A DNA stretch of 64,000 bases from Flavipsychrobacter sp. (GTDB lineage Bacteria > Bacteroidota > Bacteroidia > Chitinophagales > Chitinophagaceae), in the NCBI GenBank assembly GCA_021155965.1, contig JAJNBJ010000002.1:324289-388288 (forward strand), in the 5' to 3' direction. Below are positions 52,017-58,996 of the stretch, in pieces (positions within the stretch are counted from its first letter, which is position 1; every line of letters starts with the position of its first letter). The translations under genes and the position numbers were made by a program. Below the pieces are notes generated by a model. That model was given only the letters and a program-made list of their open reading frames with translations, made no database searches and was not told the origin of the DNA.

Positions 52017-52093
52017 TGGCACACTGCAATATCTACATTTATTTTTGCGCACTATTTGCGCAGTTTTTGCACAGTTTAGTATTGATTATCAAT
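52017..52093 (+). repeat. Modular intergenic element D: TGGCACAC, three 11-bp iterons and palindrome
   Basis: TGGCACACTGCA (52017-52028) resembles a shortened head of elements A and B, without sigma-54 spacing. Three adjacent 11-bp units follow: TTTTTGCGCAC (52042-52052), TATTTGCGCAG (52053-52063) and TTTTTGCACAG (52064-52074). After six bases comes the palindrome ATTGATTATCAAT (52081-52093). The reverse complement has the same order and 6-bp spacing as 13061-13112 and shares GCGCAAATAGTGCGCAA exactly. Confidence 0.7.
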
Positions 52094-52296
52094 AGGTGTG
52101 CAAAGAGCAGTTTAACCGCAAAGACGCGGAGGCGCAAAGATTTCTCTCTCCCCAAAAGGGTGTTTATTTTCCAAATTTTCAAAGAGCTTTTGCCAGCAGC
52201 ACGCATGGAGCTTCAGCGTATTTCTGTTGCACTGTGCGGGTTGCGAACATGTAAAGTTCTGCAAGGTTTTTGGGGTGAAGAAATTTATTTTCCTTG

Positions 52297-52317
52297 ACGG
52301 TACTGAAACTGTACCGT
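52297..52317. repeat. 7-bp inverted repeat ACGGTAC-N7-GTACCGT
   Basis: The two arms are perfectly complementary, followed by TGACGG and five T. It could be a weak terminator of the glmS transcript or an operator for the AraC gene 200 bp on. Confidence 0.4.
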
Positions 52318-52515
52318 GACGGTTTTTGGGTGTAGTGTGGGCGCGGGTTTGAGCGGGATTTTTGATTTTTGGATTTGCAGGATGCGTGAATACCTTATTG
52401 TACTAAGGAAGGATGGCAGGTTTACAATGCTTAGCACTCCTTGCAGCGTGGTACGGCTTGTCTGAAATCCGGCTTTTTGCTAAATTTAAGGCGCTGCATA
52501 CTGCAGCAACCTGAA

Positions 52516-53373
52516 ATGAACAATATTCCGGTCAGACAACTCAGAGCAGTTTCAAATGAACTGGAGCGCACAGCGAGCTTTAGTATCCGGGACGTTCGCG
52601 AATTGCTTGGCGGTAAAGAACTGGTTCAGCCGCTTCACAGGCATGAGTTCTTTTACATTCTTGTGCTGAAAAAAGGCGGCGGAACGCACGAAATAGACTT
52701 TACACCATATAATATCCCCAATAATTCGGTCTTCTTCATGCGACCCGGACAGGTACACCAGATAAGGTTGTCATCTTCGAGTACCGGGTATTTAATGCAG
52801 TTCAGAAGCGATTTCTATTATGCTCATGAGCAAGCACTGAATGAGTTGTTACGTAAAGCCGGCAAATTGAATTTCTACCAGCTTAAAGCGGGTGATATGC
52901 AGCGACAACTTGCCCTGCTTGCCAACATTTTTGAAGAGTTTGCCAAAAAACAGGAAGGATATTGGGAAGTGATAAAAGCCAATATGGTCCTTTTCTTTGC
53001 CGAGCTTGTAAGACAGTCAAGGAAGATCACTCCGGACAAAACAAATTCATACACCCGGGAGCGGCTAGACCAATTTCTATCACTTTTAGAAACTAATATC
53101 TCAGAGAATAAAGAAGTATCTTATTATGCAGGTTTGCTGAACCTCTCCCCATACCAGCTCAACGCAATAACCCGGGAGACACTTGGTAAAACCAGTTCGG
53201 AAGTTATTAATGAACACATTGTACTGGAAGCCCGGAGACATGTTCTCGGAACATCCGCGCAGGTAAAGGAAATTGCTTACCACCTAGGCTTCGAAGATCC
53301 CTCCTATTTTATACGGTTCTTTAAACGGCATACCGGTTACTCACCAGAAGCATTGAGGCTTAACTCCAGATAA
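52516..53373 (+). CDS. AraC family transcriptional regulator
   Basis: The protein has 285 residues from ATG 52516; the open frame begins 25 codons earlier, but MNNIPVRQLRAV gives a typical N-terminus. The N-terminal cupin-like sensor domain has LHRHEFFYILVLKKGGGTHEIDFTPYNIPNNSVFFMRPGQVHQI, and the C-terminal double HTH has KEVSYYAGLLNLSPYQLNAITRETLGKTSSEVINEHIVLEARRHVLGTSAQVKEIAYHLGFEDPSYFIRFFKRHTGYSPEALR. It probably controls the redox/membrane cluster that follows 90 bp downstream in the same direction. The inducer is unknown. Confidence 0.92.
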   Translation: MNNIPVRQLRAVSNELERTASFSIRDVRELLGGKELVQPLHRHEFFYILVLKKGGGTHEIDFTPYNIPNNSVFFMRPGQVHQIRLSSSSTGYLMQFRSDFYYAHEQALNELLRKAGKLNFYQLKAGDMQRQLALLANIFEEFAKKQEGYWEVIKANMVLFFAELVRQSRKITPDKTNSYTRERLDQFLSLLETNISENKEVSYYAGLLNLSPYQLNAITRETLGKTSSEVINEHIVLEARRHVLGTSAQVKEIAYHLGFEDPSYFIRFFKRHTGYSPEALRLNSR

Positions 53374-53421
53374 GTACCATCGAACTACATTTTTGTCCTA
53401 CTACAGGGATCGCAGGCGAGA

Positions 53422-53429
53422 TACTTTTG
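53422..53429 (+). promoter_or_regulatory. Possible -7 element TACTTTTG
   Basis: TACTTTTG fits TAnnTTTG and lies 34 nt before the ATG at 53464. The nearest TTTG upstream (53392-53395) is 26 bp away, longer than usual, as could happen at an activator-dependent promoter under the AraC-type regulator. Confidence 0.4.
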
Positions 53430-53463
53430 CAGAAAATTATCTGATAACTCAAAAGTAATCTGT

Positions 53464-53691
53464 ATGAACACAAAAGCAAAGCTGATCGCATCGCTGAAAA
53501 TATGGGTAGTCATCTATCCATCCATTACATTATTCCTTTTTTTGTTTGGAGAACAATTATCCGTTCTTCCTCTCTACCAAAGGACTTTACTGTTAACACT
53601 GTCTTTAGTGCCCTGGATAGTGTTTGTAGGGCTGCCATTTGTAAACTCGATCGTTAACCTGGTCGCTCCCAAAAAAAACAAGGGCAATTAA
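53464..53691 (+). CDS. Small membrane protein (DUF2798-like)
   Basis: This 75-residue protein has two transmembrane segments (VVIYPSITLFLFLFGEQLSVLPL and TLLLTLSLVPWIVFVGLPFVNSIVNLV) and a basic tail KKNKGN. Size and the two-helix pattern resemble DUF2798-type small membrane proteins; the function is unknown. It lies between the AraC regulator and the flavoprotein gene, 11 nt before the latter, so probably cotranscribed with it. Confidence 0.65.
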   Translation: MNTKAKLIASLKIWVVIYPSITLFLFLFGEQLSVLPLYQRTLLLTLSLVPWIVFVGLPFVNSIVNLVAPKKNKGN

Positions 53692-53702
53692 TCCGGGAGG
53701 TC

Positions 53703-54713
53703 ATGGACACTTTGACATCCAGACGCAGATTCATCAAGCAAAGCGGGATCGTATTAGCCGGTCTTGCTTTGCCACTCCCTCTCACAAAATATCCAATATC
53801 TAAAATGGAAGATAACAAGCAATATGACGTAATAATTGTTGGAGGCAGTTACTCAGGGCTGGCTGCCGGTATGGCATTGGGCAGAGCCATGAGACATGTG
53901 CTGATCATAGATAGCGGCATGCCATGCAACAGGCAAACGCCCAGGTCGCACAATTTCCTTACACAAGACGGGAAAACCCCTCATGAGATCGCTACAATTG
54001 CAAAACAGCAGGTAGCACAATATAGTACCGTAGAATTTACGAGAGGATCGGCAGTAAGCGGAGAAAAAACAGAAAATGGTTTCATTATAAAGACTGCATC
54101 AGGAGCAACACATAATACCAAAAAACTGATCTTCGCTACCGGTGTTAAAGACATTATGCAGAACATACCGGGATATGCAGCGTGCTGGGGCATATCGGTG
54201 CTGCACTGCCCGTACTGCCATGGTTACGAAGTGCGAAATGATGTAACCGGTATTCTTGGCAATGGTGACTATGGTTTTGAATTTTCCAGTCTCATTTCGA
54301 ACTGGACCAAAGACCTTACAGTATTTACAAATGGTATAGCAACACTAACACCCATCCAAACAGAAAAGCTCAACAAACACAATATTAAAATAGTTGAAAA
54401 AGAGGTCGAAAGGTTTGAACACACGGACGGGCATTTGCACAACATCATTTTTAAGGATGGTTCCGATTTTCCTATAAGGGTCATATATGCCCGTAGTGCT
54501 TTTGAACAGCATTGCCCAATTCCACAAACAATGGGATGCGAATTAACAGAAGAGGGATACATTAAGGTCAATGGCCTTCAAAAAACCAGCATTCATGGGG
54601 TTTATGCCTGTGGTGATAATACAACCCGCATGCGCACAGTTGCCAACGCTGCAGCAATGGGTACAACAGCCGGTATGATGGCAAATAAAGAGTTGGTGGA
54701 GGAAGAATTTTGA
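53703..54713 (+). CDS. Thioredoxin-reductase-like FAD oxidoreductase with Tat-like leader
   Basis: This 336-residue protein's first 30 residues (TLTSRRRFIKQSGIVLAGLALPLPL) look like a twin-arginine signal (RRRFIK plus hydrophobic stretch). An internal ATG at 53805 (MEDNKQYDVIIVGG) would give the usual cytoplasmic form of about 302 residues. The core has FAD motif VIIVGGSYSGLAAGMALGRA, the redox pair CPYC in VLHCPYCHGYEVR, an NADP-type loop ILGNGDYGFEF and the C-terminal FAD motif GVYACGDNTTRMRTVANAAAMG. Export of a flavoprotein by Tat is plausible because Tat carries folded, cofactor-loaded proteins. GGAGG lies only 2 nt before ATG 53703, too close for a normal ribosome site. The partner substrate is unknown. 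Confidence 0.8.
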   Translation: MDTLTSRRRFIKQSGIVLAGLALPLPLTKYPISKMEDNKQYDVIIVGGSYSGLAAGMALGRAMRHVLIIDSGMPCNRQTPRSHNFLTQDGKTPHEIATIAKQQVAQYSTVEFTRGSAVSGEKTENGFIIKTASGATHNTKKLIFATGVKDIMQNIPGYAACWGISVLHCPYCHGYEVRNDVTGILGNGDYGFEFSSLISNWTKDLTVFTNGIATLTPIQTEKLNKHNIKIVEKEVERFEHTDGHLHNIIFKDGSDFPIRVIYARSAFEQHCPIPQTMGCELTEEGYIKVNGLQKTSIHGVYACGDNTTRMRTVANAAAMGTTAGMMANKELVEEEF

Positions 54714-54761
54714 CCTACAAACAGAAAATCAAATTTATACACTCACTTAAACAAAAACAAA

Positions 54762-55487
54762 ATGAAAGAAATAAATGCAAGCATGCATAAAACAAATGCT
54801 ACCGTAACGGGCCTCTTTTTTATTACTGCAACTGTTACTGCGATCATTGGGCTAAAGCTGTACGACCCTATTTTAAACAGTCCTAACTATTTGACCGATG
54901 GGGCCAAGTACTCCAACCAGATAGTTCTTGGTGCTGTATTTGAGCTGATCCTAGCCGTTGCTAATATTGGCACCGCTATTAAGCTGTTCCCTTATCTAAG
55001 TAATACAAACAGAAGCTGGGGATTGGCATACCTGGTATTCAGGGCGCTTGAAGTGGTTTTCATACTGGTTGGCATTGTAAGTGTACTTTCCTTATTAACA
55101 CTAAGTGAGCTCTATATCTCTACCAATGGACATAATGCAGCCTATTTTGAGGTTAATGCTGCAGTACTAAAAGCTATACACAGCCGGACATTTGTTTTAG
55201 GGCCAAACATTATGCTTGGAGTGAACACATTCTCCTACAGTTATATTTTTTACCGCTCTGGGCTGGTTCCACGAAAACTTGCCATTATGGGTATCAGCGG
55301 TGCCATTTTAGTATTAATCAATGGCATTGTGGTGAGTTTTGACATATTTGACCAGCTATCAGTTTGGGGCATACTCCTTGTCCTTCCCATTGCGTCTTAC
55401 GAAATGATATTAGCCGGGTGGTTGATCGTCAAAGGGTTCCGTGTTACTTCGCCAGTAAAAGAAATTCTTCCAAGGCAGGTTTCATAA
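54762..55487 (+). CDS. DUF4386 family membrane protein
   Basis: This 241-residue protein has six likely transmembrane segments, starting ATVTGLFFITATVTAIIGLKLYDPIL and ending ILLVLPIASYEMILAGWLIVKGF. The pattern ANIGTAIKLFPYL, AYLVFRALEVVFILVGIVS, HSRTFVLGPNIMLGVNTFSYSYIFYRSGLVPRKLAIMGI follows DUF4386. The function is unknown. It lies 48 nt after the flavoprotein gene and forms the end of the AraC-controlled cluster (inference). Confidence 0.85.
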   Translation: MKEINASMHKTNATVTGLFFITATVTAIIGLKLYDPILNSPNYLTDGAKYSNQIVLGAVFELILAVANIGTAIKLFPYLSNTNRSWGLAYLVFRALEVVFILVGIVSVLSLLTLSELYISTNGHNAAYFEVNAAVLKAIHSRTFVLGPNIMLGVNTFSYSYIFYRSGLVPRKLAIMGISGAILVLINGIVVSFDIFDQLSVWGILLVLPIASYEMILAGWLIVKGFRVTSPVKEILPRQVS

Positions 55488-55616
55488 GATCATATCGAAA
55501 CAAAAAAATCCGCTAAAATTTTGTTAAGGTCATTTACTAATGGAGTACAATAATTTATCACTATAATAAAGTATAATACTTTCGCACCACTTTTGGCGCA
55601 AACGCCAGTATATAAT

Positions 55617-57947
55617 ATGAGGCCGTTCTTATTTTCACTATTCATCATGCTTGGAATATCCGCTGTTGCGCATGCACAGGGCGGGAAAAAATACACCATC
55701 AGCGGCTATGTGCGCGACTCACTTACGGGTGAGGAATTGATAGGGGTGACCATAAAGGTAGGCGAGATGCCTGCCGTGGGCACTGTGACCAATGCTTACG
55801 GCTTTTATTCACTGACGATACAGGAAGGCAAGTACACTATTGTGAGCCAGTATGTAGGTTATGTGAGCAAAGTGGAGAAGGTGGACCTGGTGGGGAATGT
55901 AAAACTGGATTTTAAACTGGCCGAGCAAGCACACCAATTGCAGGAAGTGGTGGTGACAACAGAAAAGAAAGATGAAAATATTACCAAGACGCAGATGGGA
56001 GTTGAGAAATTGTCTATTAAAGAGATAGAGACCATACCTGTGCTGATGGGCGAAAAAGATGTACTGAAAACACTGCAGTTACGGCCTGGCGTGAAATCGG
56101 CCGGCGAAGGCAACAGCGGCTTTTATGTTCGTGGAGGTGCAGCTGACCAGAACCTGATATTACTGGACGAGGCAACGGTGTATAATGCATCGCACCTGCT
56201 GGGTTTTTTCTCAGTGTTTAACTCGGATGCACTTAAGGATGTGACCCTCTACAAAGGAAGCCAACCGGCACAGTATGGCGGAAGGCTGGCAAGTGTGCTG
56301 GATATACGCATGCAAGACGGCAATGATAAACAGTATGGCGCAGAGGGCGGCATAGGCCTGATAGCATCGCGGCTGAAGATAGAAGGGCCTATTGTGAAAA
56401 ACAAGGGTGCATTCACGGTATCGGGGCGGAGGACATATGCTGATGTATTTTTGAAGCTATCGCAGGACAGCAACATAAACAGGGCAAGGCTATATTTTTA
56501 TGACCTGAATGCAAAAGCAAATTACCGGCTTGACGACAAGAACCGCATATACCTTTCGGGTTACTTTGGGAAGGATGTACTGGGCTTCGGCGATAACTTC
56601 GGCATAGACTGGGGTAACTATACCGGCACACTGAGGTGGAACCACCTGTTCAGCAGCAAGTTGTTCTCAAATACATCACTCATCGCCAGCAACTATAATT
56701 ACAATATCAATATCAACTTTGGCGGCACGAGTGGCAACATCACATCGAGGATACAGGACTACAACCTGAAGGAGGACCTGCAGTATTATGCCAACAGCAC
56801 AAATACAGTACGATTCGGCTTCAACTCTATACACCACACTATTGTACCGGGTACTATCAGCTTCATATCTGCAACGTCATCCAGCAGCCTTGACCTTGAT
56901 AAAAAATATTCGTGGGAAAATGCAGTGTACCTATCGCACGAATACAAACCCAACAGCCGGATGAGCGTGGAATACGGCGCGAGGCTGACATCGTTCAGCG
57001 TGATAGGACCCGGAACCTTCTATACCTATGACAGTGCAGGTGATGCTGTAGATTCTGCAATATACAAGAGTGGCACTTTTGTGAAAACGTACGTGAACGT
57101 AGAACCAAGATTGTCGGCAAACTTTATCATCAACGAAAAAAGTTCGGTAAAGGCATCGTATGGACGTAATACCCAAAACCTGCACATGTTGTCGAACTCA
57201 ACATCGGGCAACCCAACCGACCTGTGGATACCAAACAGCAACAATGTGAAACCGGAAATAGCCGACCAGGTGGCGGTAGGATACTTCAGGAATTTTAAGG
57301 ACAATGCTTATGAATTCTCGGCAGAAGTATATTACAAAGACATGCAGAACCAGATAGACTATAAAGACGGCGCAGAGCTTAACTTTAATGAGAATGTGGA
57401 AGCAGAACTGCTTATGGGCAAAGGCAGGGCATATGGCATGGAACTGTTTTTGAAGAAAAAATATGGCAAGCTGACCGGCTGGGTAGGCTATACCTTATCG
57501 CGCACGGAGCGGAAGATAGCCGGTATCAACAATGGAAAATACTATGCAGCAAAACAGGACAGGACACATGACATTGCGATAGTAGGCATCTATGAGCTGA
57601 ACAAGAAGTGGACCATATCGTCATCGTGGGTGTACTATACCGGCAATGCTGTTACCTTCCCCAGCGGAAAATACAGCTCTGGCGGTTATGTTGTGAATTA
57701 TTATACCGAAAGAAATGGATACAGGATGCCAGCCTATCACAGGCTGGACATAGGGGCCACATGGTACATCAAGAAAACAGCGAAACGGGAATCGAGCCTG
57801 AACATTTCGCTCTATAATGCCTATGGACGGATGAATGCCTACTCTATCACCTTCCAGGAAGACCCGAATGACCCGACAAGAACACAGGCAGTGCAAACGA
57901 CGTTGTTCCGCTGGGTACCATCTATCACGTACAACTTTAAATTTTGA
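55617..57947 (+). CDS. TonB-dependent outer-membrane receptor with carboxypeptidase-regulatory-like domain
   Basis: The protein has 776 residues from ATG 55617; eight earlier codons in frame are not signal-like. The signal peptide is MRPFLFSLFIMLGISAVAHA-Q. A CarboxypepD_reg-like domain (about 25-108: ISGYVRDSLTGEELIGVTIKV...YVGYVSKVEKVDL) precedes the plug domain (VEKLSIKEIETIPVLMGEKDVLKTLQLRPGVKSAGEGNSGFYVRGGAADQNLILLDEATVYNASHLLG) and a beta-barrel ending in the aromatic residue of WVPSITYNFKF. It lacks SusC features and resembles the small receptors paired with DUF4249 lipoproteins. The substrate is unknown. The lipoprotein gene begins 2 nt after its stop. Confidence 0.92.
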   Translation: MRPFLFSLFIMLGISAVAHAQGGKKYTISGYVRDSLTGEELIGVTIKVGEMPAVGTVTNAYGFYSLTIQEGKYTIVSQYVGYVSKVEKVDLVGNVKLDFKLAEQAHQLQEVVVTTEKKDENITKTQMGVEKLSIKEIETIPVLMGEKDVLKTLQLRPGVKSAGEGNSGFYVRGGAADQNLILLDEATVYNASHLLGFFSVFNSDALKDVTLYKGSQPAQYGGRLASVLDIRMQDGNDKQYGAEGGIGLIASRLKIEGPIVKNKGAFTVSGRRTYADVFLKLSQDSNINRARLYFYDLNAKANYRLDDKNRIYLSGYFGKDVLGFGDNFGIDWGNYTGTLRWNHLFSSKLFSNTSLIASNYNYNININFGGTSGNITSRIQDYNLKEDLQYYANSTNTVRFGFNSIHHTIVPGTISFISATSSSSLDLDKKYSWENAVYLSHEYKPNSRMSVEYGARLTSFSVIGPGTFYTYDSAGDAVDSAIYKSGTFVKTYVNVEPRLSANFIINEKSSVKASYGRNTQNLHMLSNSTSGNPTDLWIPNSNNVKPEIADQVAVGYFRNFKDNAYEFSAEVYYKDMQNQIDYKDGAELNFNENVEAELLMGKGRAYGMELFLKKKYGKLTGWVGYTLSRTERKIAGINNGKYYAAKQDRTHDIAIVGIYELNKKWTISSSWVYYTGNAVTFPSGKYSSGGYVVNYYTERNGYRMPAYHRLDIGATWYIKKTAKRESSLNISLYNAYGRMNAYSITFQEDPNDPTRTQAVQTTLFRWVPSITYNFKF

Positions 57948-57949
57948 TC

Positions 57950-58744
57950 ATGAAACGGCTATATAACATTATATCGGTATTGAGCACCACACTGGTACTT
58001 TTCTCCTGCCAGAAAGTGGTGAAAGTGGACCTGAACTCAGCAGCACCAAAAGTGGTGATAGAAGCGAACATCAGTGATGAACCCGGACCTTACACGGTGA
58101 ACGTGAGCAGATCAGTGAACTTTGACCAAACAAATATATTCCCGGGTGTTGCAGGAGCGACCGTTATGCTAAGTGATGACGCAGGGAATACAGAAACACT
58201 GACTGAATTGAGCCCCGGAGTGTACAAGACCACAGTGCTGACCGGAACACCGGGACGCACATATACTCTTTCCGTGACTACTGGCGGAGTGACCTATACA
58301 GCAATATCTAAAATGAATGGACCTGTAGTTATCGACAGCATCAATGCACAAAAGGGGTTCTTCAGTAACAGGAGGCTTATGCATGTTTACTTTACGGATC
58401 CCGATACTGTAAAAAACTGGTATAAAATAATAGAAACTGTAAACGACAGCGTGCAAAGGGATATATTCATTACCAGCGACATACTGCGCGAAGGACAGCA
58501 ACTGGAAGAAATACTTTTTACAGAAGCTGAGCCAGAAGACTCGCTGACAAAGGGAGATTCTGTGACCATAGCACTGCAGAGTATTGATGAAGGTGTGTAT
58601 GAGTACTTCAGGATGTTAGTACCTATAACAGAAGGCAGCGACCCGGGATCCACACCTGCAAACCCAAAATCCAATTTCAACAATGGCGCGCTGGGCTATT
58701 TTAACGCTTATTCGGTAAAAAGAAAAGGGTTGATATTAAAGTAG
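57950..58744 (+). CDS. DUF4249 family lipoprotein
   Basis: The protein has 264 residues from ATG 57950. The lipoprotein signal is MKRLYNIISVLSTTLVLFSC (lipid cysteine at 20). The mature sequence KVVKVDLNSAAPKVVIEANISDEPGPYTVNVSRSVNFDQTNIFPGVAGATVMLSDDAGNTETLTELSPGVYKT follows DUF4249, with a beta-rich N-terminal half and a C-terminal half ending FNNGALGYFNAYSVKRKGL. DUF4249 proteins are regularly encoded next to TonB-dependent receptors and are thought to sit on the outer membrane as their partner. Only 2 nt separate the genes, so they are cotranscribed. Confidence 0.88.
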   Translation: MKRLYNIISVLSTTLVLFSCQKVVKVDLNSAAPKVVIEANISDEPGPYTVNVSRSVNFDQTNIFPGVAGATVMLSDDAGNTETLTELSPGVYKTTVLTGTPGRTYTLSVTTGGVTYTAISKMNGPVVIDSINAQKGFFSNRRLMHVYFTDPDTVKNWYKIIETVNDSVQRDIFITSDILREGQQLEEILFTEAEPEDSLTKGDSVTIALQSIDEGVYEYFRMLVPITEGSDPGSTPANPKSNFNNGALGYFNAYSVKRKGLILK

Positions 58745-58807
58745 CGCTGCCCCGGTATGATATTGTGTGTAATTTTTAGTTATTTTTACTCACAAGAGAT
58801 AAATGAA

Positions 58808-58996
58808 ATGATAAAAAATCTGCTCCTTTTACTGGTGTGTGTGTTATTGCTGTTATCCTCATGCGCACCAACAGTACCATACCGCCGCCACGATATACGT
58901 GGTTACCATTACGGCAAGGGCCATCCTTATAACGGAAAATACCATGGCAAAAAGTACAGGTATAATTGGGAAGGCACGCGCATAGGGCCTTATTAG
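58808..58996 (+). CDS. Small His/Tyr/Gly-rich lipoprotein
   Basis: The protein has 62 residues from ATG 58808. The lipoprotein signal is MIKNLLLLLVCVLLLLSSC. The mature peptide of about 43 residues is rich in His, Tyr, Gly, Lys and Arg (RRHDIRGYHYGKGHPYNGKYHGKKYRYNWEGTRIGPY), with no known domain. Similar tiny quinoprotein-like or metal-binding lipoproteins occur in Bacteroidota; a metal-binding role is a guess from composition. Its stop overlaps the stop of the convergent adenylate cyclase gene by 4 nt. Confidence 0.6.
   Translation: MIKNLLLLLVCVLLLLSSCAPTVPYRRHDIRGYHYGKGHPYNGKYHGKKYRYNWEGTRIGPY

Larger units (their letters stand above)
51933..52515. other. Gene-free region between glmS and the AraC-type gene
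   Basis: The 583 bp show no reliable coding frame. It contains element D (52017-52093), a CGCAAAG-type repeat (about 52116-52139), a CCAAATTTTCAAAG fragment near 52171 like the repeats at 11196, an inverted repeat at 52297-52317 and an AT-rich approach to the AraC gene. No clear terminator follows glmS. Confidence 0.55.

Noticed and set aside
52016-52297. 93-codon frame after glmS
   Set aside because: It lies across the iterons, the palindrome and the CGCAAAG repeat; the peptide is a translation of repeat DNA.
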